The notes: generated by a model from the letters alone, not told the origin. Positions 9,531-18,471 are shown, counted from the stretch's first letter. The stretch is 64,000 nucleotides of DNA from Streptomyces sp. TRM68416 (GCF_014596915.1 NZ_JACVWU010000024.1:62001-126000), one strand, 5' to 3'. Made by a program: numbers and translations.

Positions 9531-9923
9531 TCAGCAGTCCCTGAACTCCGGGGACTGGTTCAGCAGCTGGTTGCGCACCGAGGTGAACCGGGCGAGCGTC
9601 TCGTCGACCGAGGGGTCGAGCGGGAACACCGCCACGCGGTGGCAGTTCTGGAACGCCAGCCGGACACCGAAGTGCCGCTGCAGAGCCCCGCGTATCGCGT
9701 CACTCGCGAGTGCACGCAGCAGCTGACCACGCGCCTGCTCGTCCGGCGGGGGCGTCTGGTTGTCGGCGAACTCTCCACCGTCGACCTTCAGCTGAGCCAC
9801 CAGGGAGCTGATCATCTCCCATGCGTAGGGCAGGGAGGTCCGGACGCAGTCGACGAAGGCAGCTTCGTCGACCTCGCCTCGCTCGGCCTGTTCCAATAGG
9901 GCCGGTGAGACGTCGAGCGACAT
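9531..9923 (-). CDS. SCO5389-family conserved protein next to nucS
   Basis: A 130-aa acidic soluble protein starting MSLDVSPALLEQAERGEVDEAAF, with no signal peptide or membrane segment. I recognise it as the conserved Streptomyces protein encoded beside NucS (named after SCO5389, from memory). The ATG at 9923 has GAGAGGAGAA just upstream. It is transcribed away from nucS. No catalytic motif is evident and its role is unknown. The stable pairing with a mismatch-repair nuclease gene is only suggestive. Confidence 0.8.
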   Translation of the reverse strand: MSLDVSPALLEQAERGEVDEAAFVDCVRTSLPYAWEMISSLVAQLKVDGGEFADNQTPPPDEQARGQLLRALASDAIRGALQRHFGVRLAFQNCHRVAVFPLDPSVDETLARFTSVRNQLLNQSPEFRDC

Positions 9924-10232
9924 GAGTTCTCCTCTCGCACCCCCGAACAACAGGGGTTGCCGGACAGGGGTAGGGAGCTCACGGCGCCGACACGCTGCGT
10001 GCACACGCCGCGACCTCCTGTTCTTCTACGGTAGGCAACGGACCGTGACGGCACCAGGAGAATGCGTACATGGGGCGGTCCGGATGTGCTCACAATCGGC
10101 CACAACCGAACATCGGTCGTCTGTGGTGATCCAGGACAAGCAGGGCGGCCTGTGAGGGCCCGGTTGAGGGTGAGCAGGGCGACGGGAGGGCGAATCGCGT
10201 CCGGGTGCGCCCGTCGAGTAGCGTTGCCGACC
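9924..10232. promoter_or_regulatory. Divergent promoter region between the SCO5389-type gene and nucS
   Basis: These 309 bases separate two divergently transcribed genes and must hold both promoters. I see no convincing ORF, and no -35/-10 pair clear enough to place. GGTTGCCGGACAGGGGTAGG near 9955 and the AT-richer patch around 10020-10035 are the only local features. Confidence 0.4.
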
Positions 10233-10904
10233 ATGCGTCTCGTCATTGCCCGGTGCTCCGTCGACTACGCGGGCCGGCTCACCGCCCATCTCCCGTCCGC
10301 TCCCCGCCTGATCCTGGTCAAGGCGGACGGCAGCGTCTCCATCCACGCGGACGACCGGGCCTACAAGCCCCTGAACTGGATGTCGCCGCCGTGTTCTCTG
10401 AAGGAGGGCGACGGCGAGCAGCAGGACGTCTGGACCGTCACCAACAAGGCGGGCGAGAAGCTCATCATCACGATGGAGGAGATCCTCCACGACTCCTCGC
10501 ATGAACTGGGCGTCGATCCTGGCCTGATCAAGGACGGCGTGGAAGCGCACCTCCAGGAGCTGCTCGCCGACCGCATCGAAACGCTCGGCGAGGGCTATAC
10601 GTTGATCCGCCGCGAGTACATGACCGCCATCGGGCCGGTCGACATCCTGTGCCGGGACGCCGAGGGGCAGACCGTGGCGGTCGAGATCAAGCGGCGCGGC
10701 GAGATCGACGGTGTCGAGCAACTCACCCGCTACCTGGAACTCCTCAACCGCGACCCGCACCTCGCCCCGGTCCGCGGCATCTTCGCCGCCCAGGAGATCA
10801 AGCCCCAGGCCCGCGTCCTGGCCACCGACCGCGGCATCGGCTGCACCGTCCTCGACTACGACGCCCTCCGCGGCATCGAGGACGACAAACTGCGCCTGTT
10901 CTGA
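10233..10904 (+). CDS. nucS: Endonuclease NucS (EndoMS), mismatch repair
   Basis: A 223-aa protein, the usual length for actinobacterial NucS. It opens MRLVIARCSVDYAGRLTAHLP. The C-terminal nuclease domain carries the PD-(D/E)XK core, with Asp in GPVDILCRD and Glu/Lys in VAVEIKRRGEIDG. NucS replaces MutS/MutL in actinobacteria, cutting both strands at mismatches with help from the sliding clamp. The C-terminal tail ends EDDKLRLF, resembling a clamp-binding end. I chose the ATG at 10233 because it matches the family N-terminus; the longer upstream frame is non-coding in character. Confidence 0.95.
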   Translation: MRLVIARCSVDYAGRLTAHLPSAPRLILVKADGSVSIHADDRAYKPLNWMSPPCSLKEGDGEQQDVWTVTNKAGEKLIITMEEILHDSSHELGVDPGLIKDGVEAHLQELLADRIETLGEGYTLIRREYMTAIGPVDILCRDAEGQTVAVEIKRRGEIDGVEQLTRYLELLNRDPHLAPVRGIFAAQEIKPQARVLATDRGIGCTVLDYDALRGIEDDKLRLF

Positions 10905-10987
10905 CCCCCGCCGCCGCCGACGGAGAGGGCCGCGTCCGCCCAACGGCCCCCGGCCCTCCCACGTACCGAACCACCTCACCCCAACTA

Positions 10988-11035
10988 CCGCCCCCACGCG
11001 GGACACCCCACCCGGAACTGCCGGGCGCACCCGCC
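10988..11035. repeat. Intergenic GC-rich repeat, copy 1
   Basis: This segment contains CGCGGGACACCCCACCCGGA followed by ACTGCCGGGCGCACCCGCC. The same order of blocks recurs at 11232 and, more divergent, at 11344. Confidence 0.6.
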
Positions 11036-11231
11036 CCGACCGGCTCCGGGCCCCGGCGAGGCACCCGCCTCGGCCACCCCGCCCACCGGCGCAACCCACA
11101 AGCCCCCGGAGCCCAGTCCGCCGCCCGCATGGCGGTCACATGTCAGACGGCGTGATCGGAGCCGCCGGGCCGGCCCGCCCCCGGCACCCCGGAGAACGGG
11201 CCGCCGACCACGCAACAACCCGGCCCTCTAT

Positions 11232-11285
11232 GCCGCCCCCGCGCGGGACACCCCCGCCCGGAGCCGCCGGGCGCACCCGCCTCGC
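11232..11285. repeat. Intergenic GC-rich repeat, copy 2
   Basis: This copy has GCGCGGGACACCCCCGCCCG, then GAGCCGCCGGGCGCACCCGC and CTCGCC. It is the closest match to copy 1 by eye. Confidence 0.6.
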
Positions 11286-11343
11286 CCCCCGGGGCACCGG
11301 CGAACCCGCCCGTCGAGCCCCAGGGTCCAGCCCACCGCCCGCA

Positions 11344-11405
11344 CGAGATGTCCCGGCCGCCCGCGAGACGGCCCGGCCGGAGTCGCCGGGCGCACCCGCC
11401 TCGCC
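11344..11405. repeat. Intergenic GC-rich repeat, copy 3 (divergent)
   Basis: The first half has drifted, but GAGTCGCCGGGCGCACCCGC and CTCGCC match the second half of copy 2. Confidence 0.5.
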
Positions 11406-11454
11406 CCGGCGCCCCGGAGTGCAGGCCGTCGACCGGGCGGCTTGTGGTGGGCGG

Positions 11455-13995
11455 TCAGATGACTTGGTCGGAGCTGGTGGGGGAGGCCGCGTTGGTGGTT
11501 TCCGGGGCGTCGGCGGAGCTGGTGGTGTCGGTGGGGCCGCCGGCCGAGTCGGAGGTGGTGGGGGTGGACTCCGTCTCCGACGGCGGGTCGGTGGGGGTTT
11601 CCGTCGGGGTCTCGGTCGGGGGCCTGGTCGTCTCCGTCGGCGGCTTGGAGGTTTCCGTCGGCGGCTTCGAGGACGTGGGCGGCTTGGACGACGTAGGCGG
11701 CTTTGAGGAGGAACTCGGAGGCTTCGACGGGGAGTTCGAAGGGGTGCCCGGCGCGTCGGAGCCGCTCGGGTCGTCGGACGGCCGGGCGGAGTCCGTCGGG
11801 GTCGGGTCGTCGGAGGTGCCGTACGTCCCGTCCGGGCCCGGGTCCGTCGGACGGCTCGTCGCCGTACCGGTGTCGCCGGAGTTCTTGTCGTCCTCCACCC
11901 GGTCGGCGCCGAGGCTGTCGTCGCCGGAGCCCTGGCTGGCGGACGGGTTGACGCCCACCCGGTCGGACGGCGGCGTGCCGTCGTTGTCGGAGGTGGCGCC
12001 GAGGGTCACCACGGTGCCGAGCACAGCCACGAGCATCGCGCCCGCGCCGGCCGCCACGAGGTTGCGCTTGGCGAACCCCTTCAGCCCGCTCCCCGCCTTG
12101 CGCGACGGTCCCGGGGCCGAGGTGCGGTGGACGACGAAGGTGGAGTTGTCCGCGGCCGGCCCGCGCGGCGCGAAGGCCGGCACACCGCCGGGCGGGGACT
12201 GCGACTCCTCGTGGCGCGCGTCGGGCACCTCCTCGCCGGAGGTCGAGGCGGCCCCGGCCGGTACGCCGACGCCGGGGGTGTCGCCCGCCCGGTCGGCGAC
12301 CAGCGCCAGCGCACGGCGGCCGGCGACGGTGCCGCGCTTGTCGGCGAGGGCGCCGCGCAGGCCGATGGAGGCCTCCAGTTCGGCGCGGGCCCGGTCGAGC
12401 TGTCCGCCGCAGAGCGCGAGGACACCCAGCTCGTGCTGGAAGTAGGCCTGTTCGCCGACGTCCCCGGCGAGCCGGGAGGCCTCGGTGCCGAACCTGAGCG
12501 TCCGTTCCCAGGCGCTCCAGTGCAGTCCCGCGGCGAACGCGGGGGCCGCCGTGCGGGCGAGCGCCACCGTGGCGCTCTCCTCCCCCTCGGCGGGCGGGGA
12601 GGTGCCCGGCACGAGCACGGCGAGGGCGGCGAGCACGGCGTCCGCCTCGGCGCACACCCGCTCGGGGGTGACCGAGGGGTGGCCGGCCCACCAGGCGTAG
12701 TGCCGGGCGGCGGCCAGGGCCCGGTCCTCGACGTCGTCGGTGTATCCGGCGGCCTCCAGCTGGGTCAGCACACCGGCCGCGAGCCGGTAGCGGGCGCCGA
12801 CCGGGGAGACCAGTCCGCTCGCGGCCAGCTCGCCGAGGGCGGCGTCCGCGTGGGTGTCGCCGACGAGGGCGGGCAGATGGGCCTGGTGGGGCACCTCGCC
12901 GCCGAGCGCCACGGCGAAGCGCAGGGTGGCACGGGCGGAGGCGCTCAGCCGGGAGGCGAGCAGCGGGGCGGGCGCGGCCGCCTCGCCGAGGGCCGGCAGG
13001 GGTATCTCCTCGACGTCCTCGGGGTCGAAGGGCGCGTCGACCGGCAGGGCGTCCTCGAAGACGCCGAACTCGTCCACGGCTCCGGCCCCGGCCCGCAGCT
13101 GGTCGCGCTGGCGCAGCAGTGCGCCGGCCTGGACGAAGCGCAGCGGCAGGCCCTCGGACTCGAACCAGAGGTCGCCGGCCCAGTTGGTCTCGTCCTCGGT
13201 GAGAGGGCGGCCGACGGCGTGTTCCAGCAGGTCAAGGCCCGCGGCGCGGTCCAGGCCGTCGAGGAGGACCTCCTCCAGGGGGGAGTCGGCGGACGGGGCG
13301 GGCACGTCGGGGGTGGCGCCGAACAGGAAGGCGCACTCGGGGGTGGCGTCGAGCAGCTCGTCGAGCGCGGTCCCGCCGAACTCCAGGTCGTCGACGACCA
13401 CGACCGCGCCGATCTCCCGGAGGCAGGCGAGCAGTTCGTCCCGTTCCGGGCGGTGCAGGGGGGCGTCGTAGACGGCGTAGAAGAGGTCGTGCAGCAGGTC
13501 GTCGGCCGTGCGGTGGAAGCCGTTCAGGCGGACGACGCCGTCGGGGGCGAGGTCCGCGCAGTCCTCGGCGACGAGGTCGAGGAGGCTGGTGCGGCCGGAT
13601 CCGGCGGGGCCGGTGAGGCGTACCGAGCGGCCGCGGGCGAGCAGCCGGACGAGACGCTCGCGGTCGTCCTGGCGGGCCAGCAGCGGCAGGGCGGGGCCGC
13701 CGGGGCCGGCCGGTACGGGCGGCTTGGCCGCGCGGTCGGCCTCGGCGCGGGCGGCCGGGGTGAGCTTCGCGGGCCGGGTCGGCCGTTCCCCGGGCGGGCA
13801 GTTCTCGATCTCGCTGCCGTCGACGGGGTTGACGGTGAGCAGGAAGTCGCCCGAGACGAGCTGGACGGTGCGGGCCAGTGCGGGCGCGTGCTGTCCGAAG
13901 TCGGGTGTGAGGGGGTCCCTGGGCGGGCGCGGACGTGGCGGGTCGCCGCCGCCGTTCTGGCCGTACTCCGCAGGTTCCCGGTTGTTCGGGTCCAT
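11455..13995 (-). CDS. Membrane-anchored P-loop (AAA/STAND-like) protein with Thr/Pro-rich tail
   Basis: An 846-aa protein starting MDPNNREPAEYGQNG. After a Pro-rich N-terminus comes a single P-loop domain with Walker A GPAGSGRTS (about residue 150) and a hydrophobic Walker-B-like strand, VVVVDDLEF. A long helical region with tetratricopeptide-like character follows. One transmembrane segment (NLVAAGAGAMLVAVLGTVVTLG region) lies about 190 residues from the end, and beyond it is a Ser/Thr/Pro tail with repeats such as SKPPTSSKPPTSSKPPTETS. The inferred topology is a cytoplasmic ATPase with the tail outside the membrane. An upstream in-frame start (14103) would add 36 unlikely residues. Function unknown. 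Confidence 0.8.
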   Translation of the reverse strand: MDPNNREPAEYGQNGGGDPPRPRPPRDPLTPDFGQHAPALARTVQLVSGDFLLTVNPVDGSEIENCPPGERPTRPAKLTPAARAEADRAAKPPVPAGPGGPALPLLARQDDRERLVRLLARGRSVRLTGPAGSGRTSLLDLVAEDCADLAPDGVVRLNGFHRTADDLLHDLFYAVYDAPLHRPERDELLACLREIGAVVVVDDLEFGGTALDELLDATPECAFLFGATPDVPAPSADSPLEEVLLDGLDRAAGLDLLEHAVGRPLTEDETNWAGDLWFESEGLPLRFVQAGALLRQRDQLRAGAGAVDEFGVFEDALPVDAPFDPEDVEEIPLPALGEAAAPAPLLASRLSASARATLRFAVALGGEVPHQAHLPALVGDTHADAALGELAASGLVSPVGARYRLAAGVLTQLEAAGYTDDVEDRALAAARHYAWWAGHPSVTPERVCAEADAVLAALAVLVPGTSPPAEGEESATVALARTAAPAFAAGLHWSAWERTLRFGTEASRLAGDVGEQAYFQHELGVLALCGGQLDRARAELEASIGLRGALADKRGTVAGRRALALVADRAGDTPGVGVPAGAASTSGEEVPDARHEESQSPPGGVPAFAPRGPAADNSTFVVHRTSAPGPSRKAGSGLKGFAKRNLVAAGAGAMLVAVLGTVVTLGATSDNDGTPPSDRVGVNPSASQGSGDDSLGADRVEDDKNSGDTGTATSRPTDPGPDGTYGTSDDPTPTDSARPSDDPSGSDAPGTPSNSPSKPPSSSSKPPTSSKPPTSSKPPTETSKPPTETTRPPTETPTETPTDPPSETESTPTTSDSAGGPTDTTSSADAPETTNAASPTSSDQVI

Positions 13996-14267
13996 AGGTT
14001 TCAAGCCCCCCAAAAGCGTCGTGTGCCGTGGTTCCCGGCCCCTCCCGGCCTGCTGCACACTGCGCTGTCGCTTCTGGTCCGGGCCCGCTCGAAGGGTTGT
14101 CACGCAGCGGGCGACCGAACCCTAAACCTTCGCACAGTATCTCCGACAGGGCGGGGTACCGCGCCGTCCGAGACATCACAGTCTCGTGAGAATTGCGCGC
14201 GACGCGCGTTTCGCCGACGCCCGCCCCGGGTCTCCCCGCTCGCCCGGTTCACACCCGAATGGCGCGT

Positions 14268-14591
14268 TCACACGCGCGGCAGCGACTCCACACCGATGCC
14301 GCCCTCGATGGCGAGGATGCGGTGCAACCGGGTGGCCACCAGCAGGCGCTGCATCTGCGGCGGTACGTCCCGCAGGACCAGCCGGCGTCCGCAGCGGCCG
14401 GCACGCCGGTGCGCTCCCATGATCACTCCCAGGCCGGTGGCGTCCCAGGAGTCCAGCTCGGACAGGTCGAGCACGAGATCGCCGACTCCGTCGTCGACGG
14501 CCGAATGCAGGACCGTACGGGCGTCCGCCGCGCTGCGGACGTCGAGGCGGCCCCCGACGACCAGCTCGGCGTGGTCGCCCCTGATGTGCAT
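14268..14591 (-). CDS. STAS-domain protein (anti-sigma factor antagonist type)
   Basis: A 107-aa stand-alone STAS domain of the SpoIIAA/RsbV type, which in the partner-switch model binds an anti-sigma factor unless phosphorylated. The key loop reads DSWDATGLGVIMG. Thr52 stands where the phosphorylated Ser usually is (DSSGLG in classical members). No anti-sigma kinase or sigma gene is adjacent, so the partner is encoded elsewhere. Confidence 0.88.
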   Translation of the reverse strand: MHIRGDHAELVVGGRLDVRSAADARTVLHSAVDDGVGDLVLDLSELDSWDATGLGVIMGAHRRAGRCGRRLVLRDVPPQMQRLLVATRLHRILAIEGGIGVESLPRV

Positions 14592-14705
14592 AGCGCTCCC
14601 CTAAGCGTGCGTCTCGTGCTCCGTGTGTGTGTCCGGTGATGCAACCTCTGACAGTGAAAAGCGGCCGGAGGTTGCCGTCTGTAAGCGAACCGATACCGAA
14701 TTCAC

Positions 14706-14728
14706 CCCCGGGAGTGATACTCCCGGGG
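14706..14728 (-). terminator. Hairpin after the 3-hydroxybutyryl-CoA dehydrogenase gene
   Basis: A 10-bp perfect stem (CCCCGGGAGT / ACTCCCGGGG) has a 3-base loop and lies 20 bases downstream of the dehydrogenase stop. Confidence 0.65.
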
Positions 14729-14748
14729 TCTGTGCGGTTTCGGTGCCC

Positions 14749-15597
14749 TCAGTGCTTGTAGAAGCCCTGCCCGCTCTTGCGGCCGATGTCACCGGCGTCA
14801 ACCATCCGGCGCATCAGCTCCGGCGGGGCGAACTTCTCGTCCTGGGACTCGGTGTAGATGTTGCTGGTGGCGTGCAGCAGGATGTCGACGCCGGTGAGGT
14901 CCGCGGTGGCCAGCGGGCCCATGGCGTGGCCGAAGCCCAGCTTGCAGGCGAGGTCGATGTCCTCGGCCGTGGCGACGCCCGACTCGTAGAGCTTGGTCGC
15001 CTCGACGACGAGCGCCGAGATGAGACGGGTCGTCACGAAGCCGGCGACGTCCCGGTTGACGACGATGCAGGTCTTGCCGACGGACTCGGCGAACTCCCGC
15101 GCGGCGGCGAGGGTTTCGTCGCTCGTCTTGTAGCCGCGGACGAGTTCGACGAGCTGCATCATCGGGACCGGCGAGAAGAAGTGCACGCCGACGACCCGCT
15201 CGGGGCGCTCGGTGGCCGCCGCGATCTTGGTGATCGGGATGGCGGAGGTGTTGGAGGCGAGCACGGTGTCCGGGCGGACGATCGAGTCGAGCGTGCGGAA
15301 GATCTCGTGCTTCACCTCCAGCTTCTCGAAGACGGCCTCGACGACGATGTCGGCGTCCGCGGCGGCGTCCAGGTCGGTGGTCGCGGTGATGCGTCCGAGG
15401 GCGGCCTCGGCGTCCGCCGCCGCCAGCTTGCCCTTGCCGACGAACTTGTCGTACGAGGCCTTGATGCCGTCGGTTCCGCGCTTCAGCGCGTCGTCGGTGA
15501 CGTCGCGCAGAACGACGTCCCAGCCCGCCTGGGCGGAGACCTGGGCGATGCCGGAACCCATCAAGCCGGCGCCGATGACGGCAAGCTTCCGTGCCAC
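14749..15597 (-). CDS. 3-hydroxybutyryl-CoA dehydrogenase
   Basis: A 282-aa NAD(P)-dependent 3-hydroxyacyl-CoA dehydrogenase. The Rossmann motif is KLAVIGAGLMGSGIA at the N-terminus. The catalytic His region is VGVHFFSPVPMMQLVE, and the C-terminal domain ends with KSGQGFYKH. It interconverts acetoacetyl-CoA and 3-hydroxybutyryl-CoA, feeding the ethylmalonyl-CoA/butyrate route or fatty-acid degradation. The GTG at 15597 has GGGGAG seven bases upstream. The ATG at 15612 would add five residues without a ribosome-binding site. It is divergent from the cobalamin adenosyltransferase gene. Confidence 0.93.
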   Translation of the reverse strand: MARKLAVIGAGLMGSGIAQVSAQAGWDVVLRDVTDDALKRGTDGIKASYDKFVGKGKLAAADAEAALGRITATTDLDAAADADIVVEAVFEKLEVKHEIFRTLDSIVRPDTVLASNTSAIPITKIAAATERPERVVGVHFFSPVPMMQLVELVRGYKTSDETLAAAREFAESVGKTCIVVNRDVAGFVTTRLISALVVEATKLYESGVATAEDIDLACKLGFGHAMGPLATADLTGVDILLHATSNIYTESQDEKFAPPELMRRMVDAGDIGRKSGQGFYKH

Positions 15598-15795
15598 TGT
15601 GCGACTCCCCATTACACGCTGTTGAGATTGCCTCTCCGGCGGACCCTAGCGTCCGTGAGGGGCTGTGTGGCCGGTAAGTAACGCGCGTCACGTCTCATCT
15701 GACGGACATCACACCGGCAGGGGTCATGACGGGCCCCGTACGGCGTAGTTGGGCCCCTCCTCGCCCAGTGGCCGCTCGCTGTCTACGCTGGCCGC

Positions 15796-16368
15796 ATGGT
15801 CAATCTGACGCGCATCTACACCAGGACCGGCGACCGGGGCACCACCGCCCTCGGCGACATGAGCCGGGTCGCCAAGACGGATCTGCGGATCTCCGCGTAC
15901 GCGGACGCCAACGAGGCGAACGCGGTGATCGGGACGGCGATCGCGCTGGGCAGCCTGGACGAGGAGATCGTCGAGGTCCTGACCCGCGTCCAGAACGACC
16001 TGTTCGACGTGGGTGCGGATCTGTCGACGCCGGTGGTGGAGAACCCGGAGTTCCCGCCCCTGCGGGTCGAGCAGTTCTACGTCGACAAGCTGGAGGCGGA
16101 CTGCGACCGCTTCAACGAACGGCTGGAGAAGCTGCGGTCGTTCATCCTGCCGGGCGGTACGCCGGGCGCGGCCCTGCTCCACCAGGCCTGCACGGTCGTA
16201 CGCCGGGCCGAGCGCTCCACGTGGGCGGCGCTGGAGGTCCACGGCGAGACCATGAACCCGCTGACGGCGACCTACCTGAACCGCCTGTCCGACCTCCTGT
16301 TCATTCTGGCGAGGACGGCGAACAAGGACGTCGGTGACGTGCTGTGGGTGCCGGGCGGCGAGCGCTAG
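15796..16368 (+). CDS. Cob(I)yrinic acid a,c-diamide adenosyltransferase, PduO type
   Basis: A 190-aa protein with the N-terminal ATP-binding motif IYTRTGDRGTTALGD and the conserved FILPGGTPGAALLHQA and RLSDLLFILAR segments of PduO-type corrinoid adenosyltransferases. It transfers the adenosyl group of ATP to Co(I) corrinoid to make coenzyme B12, which Streptomyces needs for methylmalonyl-CoA mutase and other mutases. Its TAG shares a CTAG with the stop of the convergent gene at 16365. Confidence 0.93.
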   Translation: MVNLTRIYTRTGDRGTTALGDMSRVAKTDLRISAYADANEANAVIGTAIALGSLDEEIVEVLTRVQNDLFDVGADLSTPVVENPEFPPLRVEQFYVDKLEADCDRFNERLEKLRSFILPGGTPGAALLHQACTVVRRAERSTWAALEVHGETMNPLTATYLNRLSDLLFILARTANKDVGDVLWVPGGER

Positions 16369-16553
16369 CCGCTCTCCCGCACTCCTCTGTAGAGGCCCGT
16401 CGCGACGAGCACGCCGCCGACGCACAGCATCACCAGACCGACCTTGGTCAAGGTGACGACGGGGACGTCCACGTCCTCGGTGAACAGCCACAACGGCAGG
16501 CCGACCAGGACGAGGACGACTCCCTCCAGCAGGTCCTTCATCGCCTTGCTCAT
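16365..16553 (-). CDS. Small membrane protein, DUF5708-like
   Basis: A 62-aa protein with two hydrophobic helices (about residues 8-25 and 34-54) and a polar linker, LFTEDVDVPVV. It matches my memory of the short DUF5708 family of Streptomyces. It overlaps the upstream membrane-protein gene by 4 bases, so the two are co-transcribed. Function unknown. Confidence 0.7.
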   Translation of the reverse strand: MSKAMKDLLEGVVLVLVGLPLWLFTEDVDVPVVTLTKVGLVMLCVGGVLVATGLYRGVRESG

Positions 16554-17137
16554 CGCCGTGCGTCCTCCTTCGGGATCGTCAGTGAGTGATCGGTCGTGGG
16601 TGCGGCCGGCTCCTTCTTGGGCAGGATCAGGTACGCGAGGGCGACGAGGCCGTGGATGCCCGCGGCCCTGAGCGCCGCCCCTTGGAAGGACCGCAGCGAG
16701 GAGATGTCACCGTCGTCGCCGACGTACCAGACCGCGCCCTGCAGCAGTGCGCAGGCCACGGCCGCCGCCAGGACCGTACGGAGCCACAGCCGTCCCTCGT
16801 GCCGGGCGCGCGGCATGCCGTAGCGGGGCGGCCCGGCCGGTTTGGGCGCTCCGGCCAGGCGGTGCGCGGCGTGGCCGTCCAGCCAGCGGATCGTGTAGTG
16901 GCCGTAGGCGACGGTGTAGCCGATGTAGAGCGCCGCCAGGCCGTGTTCCCAGCCCGGCTCGGCGCCGTTCTTCAGGTCGATCGCCGTGGCGACGAACAGG
17001 ACCAGCTCCAGCACCGGCTCGCACAGCAGCAGCGCCGCGCTCGTCCGGCGCCACTTCAGCAGGTAGCGGACGGTGAGGCCGAGCGCCAGCAGCACCCAGA
17101 AGCCGACCTCACAGGCGATGATCAGTCCGACGATCAC
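16550..17137 (-). CDS. Integral membrane protein of unknown function
   Basis: A 195-aa protein with about five hydrophobic segments and a central basic loop (KPAGPPRYGMPRARHEGR). The C-terminus is a hydrophilic tail after LPKKEPAAP. The start ATG at 17137 places it divergent from the sensor kinase gene. The 3' end overlaps the DUF5708-like gene, forming a two-gene membrane operon. I recognise no functional motif. Confidence 0.75.
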   Translation of the reverse strand: MIVGLIIACEVGFWVLLALGLTVRYLLKWRRTSAALLLCEPVLELVLFVATAIDLKNGAEPGWEHGLAALYIGYTVAYGHYTIRWLDGHAAHRLAGAPKPAGPPRYGMPRARHEGRLWLRTVLAAAVACALLQGAVWYVGDDGDISSLRSFQGAALRAAGIHGLVALAYLILPKKEPAAPTTDHSLTIPKEDARR

Positions 17138-17289
17138 GGAACGCTCCTCTCGATCACCCTTCCAGGCTCCCGGCGCGACGCGCCGCTTTCGTCGTCGTCG
17201 GTGACGAACCGGCGCTACATCGAAAGATGCAGTCCGGGACCGTTCCCGGGCAGCAGGCGCGGGGCGCCCGGCCCGTGTTGGATGGAGCC

Positions 17290-18471
17290 ATGGCCGTAGG
17301 ACTACTCCCCCGACCGCACCGCTTCGACGTGTCCATCGCCGTCGCCGGCCTGCTCGGTGGGGTCGCGATGTGGGCGCTCGGCCTGCACACGTCGGGCAGC
17401 GGGCTGCTGCCGGCCTCGTGGGGGCTGATCCCGCTCGCCGTGACGGCCGGCATGGAGCTGCTGCGCCGTACGAGACCGCAGTTCGCCCTGGTGGTGGGGG
17501 CTCTCGCGCTGACCTTCGACATGCTCACCCCGGGCAACGCGGCGACCATCATCATGTTCACGGACCTCGCCTACGCGGCCGTGCTGTACGGCACACCGGC
17601 CGCGGCCCGCCGCATCCCGGTCATCACCGGTCTGATCAGCGTCGCCGTGATGCTCGGCTTCCTGATCTGGTGGCGCAATCCGCAAGCGCTGTTCGTCGGC
17701 CTGGGCGCGGGCATCGTCTCCTTCGGGCCGGCCGCCACCGGCGCCCTGGTCCGCAACCACCGCGAGGCCGCCGAGGCCGCCCGGCTGCGGGCCGAACAGA
17801 CCGCGCTGCTGGCCGAGATGGACCGGGTCCAGGCGGTGACCGCCGAGCGCGCCCGGATGGCCCGCGAGTTGCACGACATGGTCGCCAACCATCTCTCCGC
17901 GATCGCCATCCACTCCACCGCCGCGCTCTCCCTGGACGACCCGAGGACCTCCCAGGACGCGCTCGCCGTCATCCGGGAGAACAGCGTGGCGGGGCTGAAC
18001 GAGATGCGCCGGCTGATCGGCATCCTGCGGGACGGCAGCGGCGACCTGGAGCCGGCCGCGGCTCCCACGCTCGACGGGCTCGACGCGCTCGTGGCGGGCG
18101 CCCGCGCCAACGGCCTCGACGTGGGCCTGGACACCGCGCACGGCAAGCTGCCCGCCCCCGTCGAGCTCGCCGCCTACCGCATCGTGCAGGAGTCCCTCAC
18201 CAACGCCCTCAAGCACGCCTCCCCCGGCCGGGTCAGCGTGGCCCTGGCCCAGCGGGACGGGGTCCTGGACGTGCGGGTGACCAGCCCGTACGGCGACCGG
18301 GAGGGCCCTCGCGCGCCGGGTTCCGGAGCCGGTCTGGTCGGCATGCGGGAGCGGGTCGCGCTGCTCGGGGGCACCTTCGAGGCGGCGCCCGAGGACTCGC
18401 CGGACGGCAAGATCTGGGCCGTACGCGCCACGCTTCCCGTGTCCGACACCCCGCAAGGAGACCCCACATGA
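17290..18471 (+). CDS. NarL-type sensor histidine kinase
   Basis: A 393-aa kinase with an N-terminal multi-helix membrane domain (about residues 12-150). A HisKA_3 dimerisation helix follows with the phospho-His in ARELHDMVANHLSAI, then a HATPase_c domain with N-box YRIVQESLTNALKHA and G-box GAGLVGMRERVALLGG. The ATG at 17290 follows GGAG. The stop overlaps the response-regulator start by 4 bases, so the pair is translationally coupled. The ligand is unknown; the short sensor loops suggest membrane or cell-envelope sensing. Confidence 0.93.
   Translation: MAVGLLPRPHRFDVSIAVAGLLGGVAMWALGLHTSGSGLLPASWGLIPLAVTAGMELLRRTRPQFALVVGALALTFDMLTPGNAATIIMFTDLAYAAVLYGTPAAARRIPVITGLISVAVMLGFLIWWRNPQALFVGLGAGIVSFGPAATGALVRNHREAAEAARLRAEQTALLAEMDRVQAVTAERARMARELHDMVANHLSAIAIHSTAALSLDDPRTSQDALAVIRENSVAGLNEMRRLIGILRDGSGDLEPAAAPTLDGLDALVAGARANGLDVGLDTAHGKLPAPVELAAYRIVQESLTNALKHASPGRVSVALAQRDGVLDVRVTSPYGDREGPRAPGSGAGLVGMRERVALLGGTFEAAPEDSPDGKIWAVRATLPVSDTPQGDPT

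Larger units (their letters stand above)
10905..11454. other. Gene-free 550 bp with degenerate GC-rich repeats
   Basis: No convincing gene lies between the nucS stop and the stop of the convergent gene at 11455. The stretch is extremely C-rich on the plus strand and carries three related segments, listed separately. Frames crossing it are Pro/Arg/Gly low-complexity shadows. Confidence 0.6.

Noticed and set aside
12127..14604. 825-aa plus-strand frame opposite the P-loop protein
   Set aside because: Glu/Gly/Val mirror composition and no ribosome-binding site; the minus strand carries the P-loop and membrane helix.
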